The notes beneath the pieces were generated by a model. It worked only from the letters and a program-made list of their open reading frames with translations, made no database searches and was not told the origin of the DNA. The position numbers were made by a program, and so were the translations under genes. Of a stretch of 64,000 nucleotides of DNA, positions 40,517 through 49,759 are shown piece by piece. The DNA comes from Streptomyces niger (GTDB taxonomy: Bacteria > Actinomycetota > Actinomycetes > Streptomycetales > Streptomycetaceae), in contig NZ_JOFQ01000001.1 in the NCBI RefSeq assembly GCF_000718305.1, positions 496,001-560,000 on the forward strand. The letters run 5' to 3'. How positions within the stretch are numbered: the first letter of the stretch is position 1; each line of letters starts with the position of its first letter.

Positions 40517-41530
40517 ATGGCGACCATGGCCGACGTGGCACGTCGGGCCGGTGTCTCGGTCTCGACGGTGTCCCACGTGATCAACGGGACCCGGTTCGTG
40601 AAGGAGGAGACCCGGGACCAGGTGCACGCCGCCATGCGCGACACCGGCTACATCCCGAACACCATCGCCCGCTCGCTGGTGACCTCCAGCACCAAGACCC
40701 TCGGCCTCGCGGTCTCGGCCGTCACCAACTTCCACTTCGCCGACATGGTCTCGTCGATCGACGCCACGGCCCGCGCCGCCGGCTACACCCTGCTGATAGC
40801 CGACACCCACGACGACCCGGCCGAGGAGCTGCGGGTGGTGCAGAACCTCCACCAGCGCCGCGTCGACGGCCTGCTGCTGGCCACCGCGGCGGGCGCCCGC
40901 GGCGCGGCACTGCGGTACCTCAAGGACACCGGCCTGCCCACCGTCCTGATCGACCGCTGCGCCTCCTCGGCCTTCGACCAGATCGGCACCGCGAACGTGG
41001 AGTCCACGGCCCGGCTGGTCGACCACCTCGCCGACCTCGGCCACACCCGGATCGGCATGGTGGCCGGGCGGCGCGGGATCCGGACCAGCTCGGAGCGGGT
41101 GCGCGGCTGGCAGCGCGGCATGAAGCGGCAGGGCCTGGACCCGGCCCCGGAGCTGGTCGTCACCGGGCACAGCCACGCGTACATGGCGGAGCAGGTCACC
41201 GAGAAGCTGCTACGGGGCAAGGACGCGCCGACCGCGCTGGTGGTCGGCAACAACCACATGACGCTCGGCGTGCTGCGCGCCCTGTCCCGGCTGGGCCTGA
41301 AGGCGCCGCAGGACATCGCCCTGAGCGTCTTCGACGACTTCGAGTGGGCCGACCTGCTCCAGCCGCAGCTGACCGCCATCGCACAGCCGGTCGAGGAGAT
41401 CGGCGCCCGGTCCGTACGGATGCTGATCGACCGGCTCGCGGACCCGGACGGCGCGAAGCGGACGGTGCTGCTGGAGCCGACGCTGGTGCACCGTACGTCG
41501 TGCGGCTGCCCCACCGAGCCGGCGCGCTGA
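40517..41530 (+). CDS. LacI-family transcriptional regulator
   Basis: A 337-residue protein. The N-terminal helix-turn-helix and hinge ('MADVARRAGVSVSTVSHVINGTRFVKEETRDQVHAAMRDTGYIPNTIARSL') precede a periplasmic-binding-protein-like sugar domain ('TLGLAVSAVTNFHFADMVSSIDATARAAGYTLLIADTHDD', 'SVFDDFEWADLLQP'). A GAGGAGG ribosome site precedes ATG 40517. Location between a sugar porter and a GH32 fructosidase suggests it represses fructan/sucrose use and responds to fructose or sucrose. Confidence 0.93.
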   Translation: MATMADVARRAGVSVSTVSHVINGTRFVKEETRDQVHAAMRDTGYIPNTIARSLVTSSTKTLGLAVSAVTNFHFADMVSSIDATARAAGYTLLIADTHDDPAEELRVVQNLHQRRVDGLLLATAAGARGAALRYLKDTGLPTVLIDRCASSAFDQIGTANVESTARLVDHLADLGHTRIGMVAGRRGIRTSSERVRGWQRGMKRQGLDPAPELVVTGHSHAYMAEQVTEKLLRGKDAPTALVVGNNHMTLGVLRALSRLGLKAPQDIALSVFDDFEWADLLQPQLTAIAQPVEEIGARSVRMLIDRLADPDGAKRTVLLEPTLVHRTSCGCPTEPAR

Positions 41531-41547
41531 CCCCGCCTCCGGCCCTC

Positions 41548-41577
41548 TGGACATTTCCGGGCACGGGCTTCTACAGT
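41548..41577 (+). promoter_or_regulatory. Candidate promoter of the GH32 gene
   Basis: TGGACA (41548-41553), an 18-base spacer, then TACAGT (41572-41577), 190 bp before the GH32 start. No clear LacI site is seen in this 238-bp gap, so whether lacI controls GH32 directly is open. Confidence 0.3.
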
Positions 41578-41768
41578 CTGCGGCGGACCGCGCCCGGGTG
41601 TCGCCGGGCAACGTCCCGCGGTGCGGCCGCATTTCGTCGGCAGCGGCCGCCGCACGCACCACTCAGCCGTCCGGTTCGTCGGGAGCCGAGGACGCGGGCC
41701 ACCTCCCTGGTTCGGCCCACCTGCCCTGGTACGCAGCCTGCGCTGCGCTGCCCGACTGGAGGCACCTC

Positions 41769-43340
41769 ATGCCCGACACCCCGCACCGCCACGTCACCCG
41801 GCGCACCGTCCTGACGGCCGCCCTCGCGCTGGCCGGCACCGGCGCGCTCAGCGTCCGGTCCGTCTCCCCGGCCGCCGCGGCCGGGCTTCGCGCGTACGAC
41901 GAGCCGTACCGCCCCCAGGTGCACTTCTCCCCCGCCCGGAACTGGATGAACGACCCCAACGGGCTGCTCCACCACGACGGCACGTACCACCTCTTCTTCC
42001 AGTACAACCCGGCCGGGAACACCTGGGGCAACATGTCCTGGGGCCATGCCACCAGCCCCGACCTCGTGCACTGGGAGGAGCGCCCGGTCGCGATCCCGCA
42101 CGACGAGGAGGAGATGGTCTTCTCCGGCAGCGCGGTCTTCGACCGGGACAACACCAGCGGCCTGGGCACCGCGGCCGCGCCGCCGCTGGTCGCCGTCTAC
42201 ACCAGCATGGTCAAGGCGACGGGGCGGCAGCGGCAGTCGCTCGCCTTCAGCACCGACGGCGGGGAGACCTGGACCCGGTACGCGGGCAACCCCGTCCTGG
42301 ACATCGGCTCGGACAACTTCCGCGACCCCAAGGTCTTCTGGCACGCCCCGACCGGCCGCTGGGTGATGGCGCTCGCGCTCTCCGCCGAACACCGCATCCG
42401 GTTCTACGCCTCCCCCGACCTGAAGACCTGGACGCACCTGAGCGACTTCGGGCCCGCCGGGGCGACCGGCGGCGTCTGGGAGTGCCCCGACCTCTTCGAG
42501 CTGCCCGTGGCCGGCGCGCCGGGCCGCCGCAGGTGGGTACTGATCGTCAACCTCAACCCCGGCGGCCCGGCGGGCGGTTCGGCCGGGCAGTACTTCACCG
42601 GCGACTTCGACGGGACCACCTTCACCGCCGATCCGCAGGACGCGCCGCGCTGGCTGGACCACGGCGCCGACGCGTACGCGGGCGTCACCTACAACGACGC
42701 GCCGGACGGCCGCCGCATCCTGATCGCCTGGATGAACAACTGGCTGTACGGCGAGAAGATCCCCACCGACCCGTGGCGCAGCGCGATGGGCTTCCCGCGG
42801 GAGCTGGGGCTGCGGGCCGCGGCGGACGGCAGCGCCGTCCTCGTGCAGCAGCCGGTCGCCGAGCTGGCCACGCTGCGCCGCCGTCCCGCACTGCGCATCG
42901 CGGGGCGGCGGATCCCGGCCGGCACCTCCCGGCTGCTGCGGGACGCCGCGCTGACGTACGAGGTCGAGGCGGAGCTGCGGCCGGACGGGGCGCAGCGCTG
43001 CGGCCTGGAGGTGCGGTCGGGCTGCGGGCAGCGCACGAGAATCGGCTACGACGTCGCCGGCGGCGAGCTGTACGTGGACCGTACGGCCTCCGGCGACGTC
43101 GGGTTCTCGGCGGACTTCCCGGCCGTCCACCGTGCGCCGCTGGCGCTCACGGACGGCGTGCTGAAGCTGCGGGTGCTCGTGGACCGGTCGTCGGTGGAGG
43201 TGTTCGCGGCCGACGGCGCGGTCTGCCTGACCGACCAGATCTTCCCCGGCCCGGACGCCACAGGGCTGGCCACCTTCGCCGAGGAGGGCGGGGTGCGGGT
43301 CGAGCGGCTGACGGTGTGGCCCCTGCGGTCGGCCTGGTGA
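41769..43340 (+). CDS. Secreted glycoside hydrolase family 32 (levanase/inulinase/invertase type)
   Basis: A 523-residue enzyme. An N-terminal 'HVTRRTVLTAALALAGTGALS...SPAAAA' is a signal peptide with a twin-arginine-like start. The five-bladed propeller carries the GH32 triad: nucleophile Asp62 in 'WMNDPNG', transition-state Asp in 'FRDP' (184-187) and acid/base Glu238 in 'WECPD'. The C-terminal beta-sandwich ends 'DRSSVEVFAADGAVCLTDQIFP', typical of the family. It hydrolyses beta-fructosides (levan, inulin or sucrose) outside the cell. The gene follows lacI by 238 bp. Confidence 0.93.
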   Translation: MPDTPHRHVTRRTVLTAALALAGTGALSVRSVSPAAAAGLRAYDEPYRPQVHFSPARNWMNDPNGLLHHDGTYHLFFQYNPAGNTWGNMSWGHATSPDLVHWEERPVAIPHDEEEMVFSGSAVFDRDNTSGLGTAAAPPLVAVYTSMVKATGRQRQSLAFSTDGGETWTRYAGNPVLDIGSDNFRDPKVFWHAPTGRWVMALALSAEHRIRFYASPDLKTWTHLSDFGPAGATGGVWECPDLFELPVAGAPGRRRWVLIVNLNPGGPAGGSAGQYFTGDFDGTTFTADPQDAPRWLDHGADAYAGVTYNDAPDGRRILIAWMNNWLYGEKIPTDPWRSAMGFPRELGLRAAADGSAVLVQQPVAELATLRRRPALRIAGRRIPAGTSRLLRDAALTYEVEAELRPDGAQRCGLEVRSGCGQRTRIGYDVAGGELYVDRTASGDVGFSADFPAVHRAPLALTDGVLKLRVLVDRSSVEVFAADGAVCLTDQIFPGPDATGLATFAEEGGVRVERLTVWPLRSAW

Positions 43341-43394
43341 CGCGGCCCCTTCGCCTGATCCCGCGGCCCCCTCGGCGACCGGTACGGCGGCGGA

Positions 43395-43688
43395 TCAGCC
43401 GGCGCGGCGACGGGTGAGCCACGGGACCGCGGCGATCAGCACGCCGCCGCCGGCCATGCCGATGCCGAGCGTCCTGCCCTGCTGGACGAGTTCGGCGTCG
43501 GCGTCGGCCGCCGCCGGATCGCCGGCGTCGGTGCCGACCGCGGCGAAGATCCCGTACCGGTCGGCGCCGGCGCTGGTGGCCGGCTGCGCGGCCGGGCCGG
43601 CCGCGCTCGGATGCTGTCCGTGGATGACGAGTCCCCACAGGGCGAGGACGGCTCCGATGAGACTGACGATCAAGCGACTTCCGGACAT
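43395..43688 (-). CDS. Small membrane protein, 97 residues, hypothetical
   Basis: Two hydrophobic helices, 'LIVSLIGAVLALWGLVIHG' near the N-terminus and 'LGIGMAGGGVLIAAVPWLT' near the C-terminus, flank a soluble Ala/Asp/Pro-rich loop of about 45 residues. ATG 43688 follows GGGGGAG. The basic end 'TRRRAG' suggests that terminus is cytoplasmic. The family resembles small DUF3185-like proteins only loosely, so no function is assigned. The MFS gene upstream ends 30 bp away and may be co-transcribed. Confidence 0.65.
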   Translation of the reverse strand: MSGSRLIVSLIGAVLALWGLVIHGQHPSAAGPAAQPATSAGADRYGIFAAVGTDAGDPAAADADAELVQQGRTLGIGMAGGGVLIAAVPWLTRRRAG

Positions 43689-43717
43689 GCGCGACTCCCC
43701 CGATCGACGTGCGTGCC

Positions 43718-44932
43718 TCAAAGACCGCCGGAGTCCCGAAAAGGTTGCGTACCGGTCGGAATGACGCCGATGAGCAGGCCGGCCGCCGCTGCGGCGACCC
43801 CGGTGGCGACCACGGCGGGCCAGCCGCCGGCCGGCCACGCCAGCGTGCCGGCCAGCGAGCCGAGCGCGATGCCGAGGAAGCGCAGGGTGAAGTAGACGGT
43901 GTTGAGCCGGCTGTGCAGGGCCGGGTCGAGGGTGAACAGGACCGTCTGGCAGACCGCCTGGCCGCCCCAGACTCCGACGTCCAGCACGACGACGCCCACG
44001 ATCAGCGGGACGAGCGCCGTGCCGCCCGGCAGCATGATCAGCCAGCCCGCGAGGACCAGGCCGGTGAGGAGGGCCGACGCGCCGCGGCGGCCCAGCCGTT
44101 CGGCCGCCCGCCCGGCGTACGGCGAGGTCAGCGCGCTGACCGCGGCCACCAGCCCGAACAGCCCGATCGCGGTCGCGCCGAATCCGTACCGGCGCACCAG
44201 CAGGAACGTCAGCGTCGTCCAGAAGGCGCCGAAGGCGATGCCGACCAGCGCCCCGGAGACGACGACCCGCCACACCAGCGGGTGCCGGACGAGCCGCGGC
44301 AGGGAGGCGAGCGCGGCACGGTACGGGGTGGTGGCGGTGGTGGGGACGGCGGGCAGGGTGCGGCGCAGGACGGCCATGAGGAAGAGGGTCAGCAGTGCCG
44401 AGCAGAGGTACACGGCCCGCCATCCGGCCAGGTCGGCGAGGGTGCCGGCGTAGGCGCGGGAGGCGAGGACGCCGACCAGCAGGCCGCCCTGGACGCTGCC
44501 CACGACCCGGCCCCGGCCGGCGCCGCCGTGCGCACCGGACAGCGCGACGGCCAGCGGCGTGACCAGTTGCGGTACCGGCGAGAGCAGGCCCAGGGCGAAG
44601 CCCGCCACGGTCAGCCACCACACCGAGGGGGCGAGCGCGCAGGCGACGAGCGCCGCCGCCGAGGCGGTGCCCAGGCCGAGGATCAGGCGGCGCCGGTCGC
44701 GGCTGTCGCCGGCCGGCACGATCAGCAGGATGCCGGCCGCGTACCCCAGCTGGGTGGCGGTGGGTACGGCCCCGAGGGCGTCGGGGGCCACGCCCATCGA
44801 GGCGGCCACGGAGCCGAGCAGGGGCTGGCCCAGGTAGACGTTGGCCGCGGTCACGGCGCTGGTGGCGGCCAGCAGGAGGGTCGGGGTGCGGGCCTGGGCA
44901 CGGCCCGGCGCGTCGATCGGTGGTGCGTTCAC
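43718..44932 (-). CDS. MFS transporter (exporter type)
   Basis: A 404-residue 12-helix major facilitator; 'ANVYLGQPLLGSVAASMGVAPDALGAVPTATQLGYAAGILLIVPAGDSRDRRRLI' covers helices 1-2 and motif A. It resembles YnfM/drug-exporter-like carriers. GTG 44932 was chosen; the longer frame only reads antisense to the AraC gene. It is divergent from the AraC regulator with 72 bp between them, so it is probably the exporter that regulator controls. Substrate unknown. Confidence 0.85.
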   Translation of the reverse strand: MNAPPIDAPGRAQARTPTLLLAATSAVTAANVYLGQPLLGSVAASMGVAPDALGAVPTATQLGYAAGILLIVPAGDSRDRRRLILGLGTASAAALVACALAPSVWWLTVAGFALGLLSPVPQLVTPLAVALSGAHGGAGRGRVVGSVQGGLLVGVLASRAYAGTLADLAGWRAVYLCSALLTLFLMAVLRRTLPAVPTTATTPYRAALASLPRLVRHPLVWRVVVSGALVGIAFGAFWTTLTFLLVRRYGFGATAIGLFGLVAAVSALTSPYAGRAAERLGRRGASALLTGLVLAGWLIMLPGGTALVPLIVGVVVLDVGVWGGQAVCQTVLFTLDPALHSRLNTVYFTLRFLGIALGSLAGTLAWPAGGWPAVVATGVAAAAAGLLIGVIPTGTQPFRDSGGL

Positions 44933-45004
44933 GTAGGTCGACGCTAGGACGCCCGCCGGGTGGCATACTTTCGCGGTCCCGCCATCACCTGTCGAGAGTG
45001 CGCC

Positions 45005-45808
45005 ATGTACGGGAAGAGCGAGAACCGCGACGACTACCAGGACGTGCCGAGGCCGCTGGCCGCGATGGCGCGCGACCTGCCCGACGGGCACCGCATCCCC
45101 CCGCACCGGCACGTCCGCGCGCAGCTGATCTACGGCACCACCGGCGCCATCACCGTCACCACCGCGCACGGCGCGTGGGTGGTGCCCGCCACCCGGGGCG
45201 TCTGGCTGCCGCCCGGCCTCACCCACGCGATGACCTGCGCGGGCCCGGTCGCCATGCGCACCCTCTACATCGAGCGGCAGGCGGCCGTGCGGCTCCCGGA
45301 CGCACCGACCGTCGTCTCGGTCTCCCCGCTGCTGCGGGAGCTCATCGACGAGGCGACCCGGCTGCCGGTGCTGTACGACCGCGCGGGCCGGGACGGCACG
45401 CTCATGGAGCTGCTGCTGCTCGAACTCGCCCCGCACCCGGTCCCGGCGCTGCACCTCCCGGCGCCCGCGGCCGACACGCAGCTCGCCGAGGTGTGCGCGG
45501 CGATCCAGCGGCGGCCGGGCGAGCGGTGGACGGCCGCGGAGGCGGCGGCCGTCGCGCACTTGAGTACGCGCAGCCTGCACCGCAGATTCGCCGCCGCGAC
45601 CGGCATGGGCCTGGCCCGCTGGGTGCAGCAGGCCAGGCTCGTGCACGCGGTGACTCTGCTGGCCCGGGGCACACCGGTCACCGCCGTCGCCGGCGCGGTC
45701 GGATACGCCACGCCCAGCGCCTTCACCGCGATGTTCCGCCGCGCCCTGGGGACGACGCCGACCGCCTATTTCGCGGGCGCCGGGGAGCCGTGGGCGCCCG
45801 TGTCCTGA
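45005..45808 (+). CDS. AraC-family transcriptional regulator
   Basis: A 267-residue protein. The N-terminal cupin-like sensor ('IPPHRHVRAQLIYGTTGAITVTTAHGAWVVPATRGVWLPPGLTHAMTCAG') is followed by the double helix-turn-helix ('LAEVCAAIQRRPGERWTAAEAAAVAHLSTRSLHRRFAAATGMGLARWVQQARL', then 'VTAVAGAVGYATPSAFTAMFRRALGTTPTAYF'). ATG 45005 is preferred over an upstream ATG at 44960. The pairing with a divergent MFS exporter is like the NimR/NimT pair of E. coli. Confidence 0.92.
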   Translation: MYGKSENRDDYQDVPRPLAAMARDLPDGHRIPPHRHVRAQLIYGTTGAITVTTAHGAWVVPATRGVWLPPGLTHAMTCAGPVAMRTLYIERQAAVRLPDAPTVVSVSPLLRELIDEATRLPVLYDRAGRDGTLMELLLLELAPHPVPALHLPAPAADTQLAEVCAAIQRRPGERWTAAEAAAVAHLSTRSLHRRFAAATGMGLARWVQQARLVHAVTLLARGTPVTAVAGAVGYATPSAFTAMFRRALGTTPTAYFAGAGEPWAPVS

Positions 45809-45909
45809 GCCCGACGGCCGCCGCGCCGCCCGGTTGTAGGGTCGGGGACGCCGCCGGTGACGGAAGCGCAGGTGGCAGCGGGAACGACGCCGACGAGAGG
45901 GAGGGTGCC

Positions 45910-46872
45910 GTGATCGGCATCGCGGACATCGAGGCAGCGGCCGACCGGATAGGCGAGTACGTCGTACGGACCCCGACGGTGCCGAGTCCGGGCCTCTCGG
46001 CGCTGCTCGGTGCGGAGGTCACCACCAAGCTGGAGCTGTTGCAGCGGACCGGCTCCTTCAAGGCGCGTGGCGCCACGGCGAAGTTGCTGTCGCTGAGCGA
46101 GGCGGACCGGGCAGCGGGCGTGGTGGCGGTCAGCGGCGGCAACCACGGCATCGGGCTCGCGGTGATGGCCGGGGCGCTGGGACTGAAGGCGACCGTGGTG
46201 ATGCCGCGTTCGGCGCCCGCCAGGGCCGTGGACATCGCGACGGCGGCCGGCGCGTCGGTGCAGCTCACCGACGACATGGACGGCGCGTTCAAGCTGGTGC
46301 AGGAGTTGGAGGCGGACGGCCTGACGCTGGTGCACCCCTTCGACGACCCGGTGGTGGTGGCCGCCCAGGGCACGGTCGGCAAGGAGTTCGCCGAGGACGC
46401 CGGGGAGCTGACCGACGTTCTGGTCAGCATCGGGGGCGGCGGGCTGATCGCGGGCGTCGCCGCGGCGCTGCACGCGCTCCGGCCCGGGGTACGCGTCTGG
46501 GGCGTGGAGACGGAAGGCGCGCAGGCCATGTCCGAGGCGCTGGCCGCCGGCGGCCCGGTGCCGGTGCGGCTGTCCTCGATCGTCTCCACGCTGAGCGCCC
46601 CGGCCGCCTCGCAGCTGACGTACGAGCACGCCGCGGCGCTGGTGCACGAGGTGCTGGTGGTGCCGGACCGGGAGGCCGTGCGGGGCGTGCTCGACCTGGC
46701 GGAGCACGCGAAGGTGTGGGCCGAGCCGGCGGCCGGCTGCCTGCTCCCGGCGGCCCGGCAGGTCATCGAACGGGTCGGCGACGAGGCGCGGATCGGGCTG
46801 GTGCTGTGCGGCGGCAACGTCTCGACGGCGGACGTCGTGCGGTGGGCCGGGGAGTTCGGCCTGCCGACCTGA
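45910..46872 (+). CDS. Serine/threonine dehydratase-like PLP enzyme
   Basis: A 320-residue fold-type II PLP enzyme with the Schiff-base Lys in 'RTGSFKARGA', the substrate loop 'VSGGNHGIG', the phosphate-binding 'SIGGGGLIAGVA' and 'VLCGGNVS' near the end. It should deaminate L-threonine or L-serine, or a similar amino acid such as a hydroxyectoine breakdown product. No ACT regulatory domain is present. GTG 45910 follows GAGGGAGGG. It stands 101 bp after araC. Confidence 0.88.
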   Translation: MIGIADIEAAADRIGEYVVRTPTVPSPGLSALLGAEVTTKLELLQRTGSFKARGATAKLLSLSEADRAAGVVAVSGGNHGIGLAVMAGALGLKATVVMPRSAPARAVDIATAAGASVQLTDDMDGAFKLVQELEADGLTLVHPFDDPVVVAAQGTVGKEFAEDAGELTDVLVSIGGGGLIAGVAAALHALRPGVRVWGVETEGAQAMSEALAAGGPVPVRLSSIVSTLSAPAASQLTYEHAAALVHEVLVVPDREAVRGVLDLAEHAKVWAEPAAGCLLPAARQVIERVGDEARIGLVLCGGNVSTADVVRWAGEFGLPT

Positions 46873-46891
46873 ACTCCCCGGCCCCGTACGC

Positions 46892-48076
46892 TCACGGCTG
46901 GAGCAGCGTCTTCACCATGCCGTCCTTCTTCGCCTGGAAGGTGGCGTAGGCCTGGGGGCCTTCCTCCAGCGGCAGCCGGTGGGTGGCGAAGTCCTCGACG
47001 CCGAGGACGTCCGCGTCGTCCAGCAGCGGCAGGATGTCGTCGACCCAGCGGCGCACGTTCGCCTGGCCCATGCGGATCTGGATCTGCTTGTCGAACATGG
47101 TCAGCAGTGGCAGCGGGTCCACGTTGCCGCCGTAGACGCCGGAGATGGAGAACGTGCCGCCGCGCCGGACCGCGTCGATCCCGAGGTTCAGCGCGGCGAG
47201 CGGGTCCACCCCCGCGCGCTCGGTGACCTTCTGGGCGACCGGGCTCGGCAGCAGGCCCACGGCCTGCTGGGCGAGCTTCGCACCGGGCGTGCCGTGTGCC
47301 TCCATGCCGACCGCCTCGATGACGGCGTCGGTGCCCCGGCCGTCGGTGAGCCGGCGGATCTCGTCGGCGGTGTCCTTGCCGTACTCGCCGAGGTCCAGGG
47401 TGTGGACGCCGCGGGCCCGTGCCCGCGCGAGGCGCTCGGGCACCAGGTCGACGCCGATGACCTTCGAGGCGCCGCGGTGCAGGGCGATCCGCGCGGCCAT
47501 GTCCCCGATCGGGCCGAGGCCGAGGACGGTGACGGTGCCGCCGGGCGGGATGTCCGCGTACTCCACGGCCTGCCAGGCGGTGGGCAGTACGTCGGAGAGG
47601 TAGACGAAGCGGTCGTCCGGGGGCCCGTGCGGCACCTGGACCGGCAGGTGGTCGCCGAACGGCACCCGCAGGAACTCCGCCTGGCCGCCGGGCACCTGCC
47701 CGTACAGCTTGGTGTAGCCGAAGAGCGAGCCGCCCTTGCCGCGCTCGCGGTTCTGGGTGGTCTCGCACTGCGAGTGCAGGCCCTGGGAGCACATCCAGCA
47801 GGTGCCGCAGGAGACGTTGAAGGGCACCACGACGCGGTCGCCCGGCTTCAGCTTCGTGACCTCCGGGCCGACCTCCTCGACGACGCCCATGGGCTCGTGG
47901 CCGAGGATGTCGCCCGGTTCCAGGAAGGGGCCGAGGACTTCGTACAGGTGCAGGTCCGAGCCGCAGATGCCGGTGGAGGTGATCTTCACCAGTACGTCGG
48001 TCGGATCCTGGATCTTCGGGTCGGGGACGGTGTCGATCCGTACGTCCCGCTTCCCGTGCCAGGTGAGGGCGCGCAT
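46892..48076 (-). CDS. Zinc-dependent alcohol dehydrogenase (formaldehyde-dehydrogenase-like)
   Basis: A 394-residue medium-chain dehydrogenase. Catalytic zinc ligands are in 'GICGSDLHLYE' (Cys) and 'GHEPMG' (His, Glu); the structural zinc site is 'NVSCGTCWMCSQGLHSQC' (four Cys); the Rossmann motif is 'VLGLGPIGDMAARIAL'. The long loop after the structural site and the overall length resemble glutathione-independent formaldehyde dehydrogenases. The substrate is uncertain. The DJ-1/PfpI gene lies 48 bp upstream on the same strand, so the two may be an aldehyde-stress operon. Confidence 0.9.
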   Translation of the reverse strand: MRALTWHGKRDVRIDTVPDPKIQDPTDVLVKITSTGICGSDLHLYEVLGPFLEPGDILGHEPMGVVEEVGPEVTKLKPGDRVVVPFNVSCGTCWMCSQGLHSQCETTQNRERGKGGSLFGYTKLYGQVPGGQAEFLRVPFGDHLPVQVPHGPPDDRFVYLSDVLPTAWQAVEYADIPPGGTVTVLGLGPIGDMAARIALHRGASKVIGVDLVPERLARARARGVHTLDLGEYGKDTADEIRRLTDGRGTDAVIEAVGMEAHGTPGAKLAQQAVGLLPSPVAQKVTERAGVDPLAALNLGIDAVRRGGTFSISGVYGGNVDPLPLLTMFDKQIQIRMGQANVRRWVDDILPLLDDADVLGVEDFATHRLPLEEGPQAYATFQAKKDGMVKTLLQP

Positions 48077-48124
48077 GGCTGCCTCCCGCTCGCGCGGAGC
48101 TGTGGGTCAGGTGGGGGGGTCGGC

Positions 48125-48673
48125 TCAGGACTGGTGGTCCTGGGCGGTGAATTCCTTGACGAGGGCGCCGTTGAAGGCCTTCAGGTCGTCCGGCTTGCGG
48201 CTGGTGATCAGGGTGTTCGAGCCACCGGTGCAGACCTTGACCTGCTCGTCGACCCAGACGCCGCCCGCGTTGCGGATGTCGGTCTGCAGGCTGGGCCAGG
48301 AGGTGAGGGTGCGGCCGCGCACCACGTCGGCCTCGATCAGCGTCCACGGGGCGTGGCAGATCGCGGCGACCGGCTTGCCCGCGTCGAAGAAGCCCTTGAC
48401 GAAGGCGACGGCCTTGGCGTCCATGCGCAGGAAGTCGGGGTTGGCGACGCCGCCGGGCAGGACGAGACCGCCGTAGTCCTCGACCCGCGCGTCGGCGACG
48501 GCGGAGTCGACGTCGAAGGTGTCGGCCTTGTCCAGGTGGTTGAACGCCTGGATCTGCCCGGACTTCGTGGAGACCAGCCGCGGTTCGTGGCCGGCGTCCT
48601 GCACGGCCTGCCAGGGCTCCGTCAGCTCGACCTGCTCGACGCCTTCGGGGGCCACCAGGAATGCCACCTGCAT
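48125..48673 (-). CDS. DJ-1/PfpI-family protein (YhbO/glyoxalase-type)
   Basis: A 182-residue protein with the catalytic Cys-His pair 'AAICHAPW', the oxidisable-Cys environment glutamate in 'VAPEGVEQVELTEPW', 'GLVLPGGVANPDFLR' and 'LITSRKPDDLKAFN', characteristic of PfpI/YhbO proteases and deglycases. Members repair or destroy reactive aldehydes such as methylglyoxal. ATG 48673 was chosen because GTGAGGA lies 8-10 bases before it; in-frame ATGs at 48694 and 48697 are alternatives. It is upstream of the zinc dehydrogenase. Confidence 0.88.
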   Translation of the reverse strand: MQVAFLVAPEGVEQVELTEPWQAVQDAGHEPRLVSTKSGQIQAFNHLDKADTFDVDSAVADARVEDYGGLVLPGGVANPDFLRMDAKAVAFVKGFFDAGKPVAAICHAPWTLIEADVVRGRTLTSWPSLQTDIRNAGGVWVDEQVKVCTGGSNTLITSRKPDDLKAFNGALVKEFTAQDHQS

Positions 48674-48793
48674 GGTGTTCACGTCCTCACGCATCATCGG
48701 AAACAAGTGGGCGTTATGAGTGCCTTGTCCAGAGTTCCACGCGCACGGCGGATCATGCGTGTCCGGCTGGGCCGAACGCGCCTTCCGGGCTGC

Positions 48794-49759
48794 TCAGCCC
48801 ACGTACCGCCGGGCGCTGGACCCCCGCCGCGCCGCTTCCAGCGCCACGATCCGCGCCTCGGTGGCGGCGGAGACGGCGACCCGCTGTCGCAGTACCCACG
48901 GCAGCCCGGCACACGCATGCCCGAAAGCACGGACCGACGCGAGATCGTGCGGGACCGTACGCGCCAGGTACGCCGTACGCCGCAGCGCGGACACCGCGGG
49001 CCGCCGCAGCCAGGTGAACCACAACGTGTTCCGCAGCCCCAGCACCCGCCGCTGCGTGCTGTCGCGTGCCGTGGAGGCGGCATGGTGGATCGTCAGCGCC
49101 TCGTCGTACGCCAGCCACCAGCCACGCTCCATCAGATCGGTGGCCAGCAGCTCCTCCTCACCGCCCAGCCACAGCCCGGGGTGGAACCCGCCGGCCGCCC
49201 GGAACGCGTCGGTGCGCAGCACGGTCGCGGCGGCGAGGAACGAGCCGAGCGCGGGACCCGGCAGCCAGTCCGGCCCGCTCAGCGGGGAGTCGCGCAGCTC
49301 GGCGACGACCGGGTCCTCGGTCCCCGCGGGCTCCACGACGATTCGGGCGGTGACGGCCGCCAGCCGGGGCCGGGTGTCCAGAACGTCGGCGGCGCGCCGC
49401 AGTGCGCCCGGGTCCCACCAGGTGTCGTCGTCGCAGAACGCCACGTAGGGCGTGGCCGCGAAGTGCACGGCGAGGTTGCGGCCGACGGCACCGAGATTGC
49501 GGCCGGGCCGCAACAGCCGGACCTCGGGGAACTCCCGCGCCACCGCCTCCGCCGTGCCGTCCGTGGACCCGTTGTCCGTAACGATCACCGGGGGCCGCTC
49601 CGGCAGCTCCCGCAGGGAGCGCAACGTGCGCAGAAGCTCCTCGCGCCGGTTGTGGGTGATGACCACGACGGTCGTCCGGCCGTCGGGCCCGGCCGGCCGC
49701 GCCGCGGTGCCGTCGGGGGCCGGCGCGGTGGCCGTGTCGTTCGCCTCGTGCTGCGTCAT
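48794..49759 (-). CDS. GT2-family glycosyltransferase, last gene of the heptose/glycan operon
   Basis: A 321-residue GT-A fold enzyme: 'TVVVITHNRREELLRTLRSLRELPERPPVIVTDNGSTDGT' nucleotide-binding start, metal-binding 'FCDDDTWWDPGAL', and acceptor-side 'GGEEELLATDLMERGWWLAYDEALTIHH'. The C-terminal part is basic and without strong membrane helices. It adds a sugar from an NDP donor; which one is unknown. The start overlaps the upstream GT2 stop by four bases (ATGA). It shares strong similarity with that neighbour, suggesting tandem duplication. Confidence 0.9.
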   Translation of the reverse strand: MTQHEANDTATAPAPDGTAARPAGPDGRTTVVVITHNRREELLRTLRSLRELPERPPVIVTDNGSTDGTAEAVAREFPEVRLLRPGRNLGAVGRNLAVHFAATPYVAFCDDDTWWDPGALRRAADVLDTRPRLAAVTARIVVEPAGTEDPVVAELRDSPLSGPDWLPGPALGSFLAAATVLRTDAFRAAGGFHPGLWLGGEEELLATDLMERGWWLAYDEALTIHHAASTARDSTQRRVLGLRNTLWFTWLRRPAVSALRRTAYLARTVPHDLASVRAFGHACAGLPWVLRQRVAVSAATEARIVALEAARRGSSARRYVG

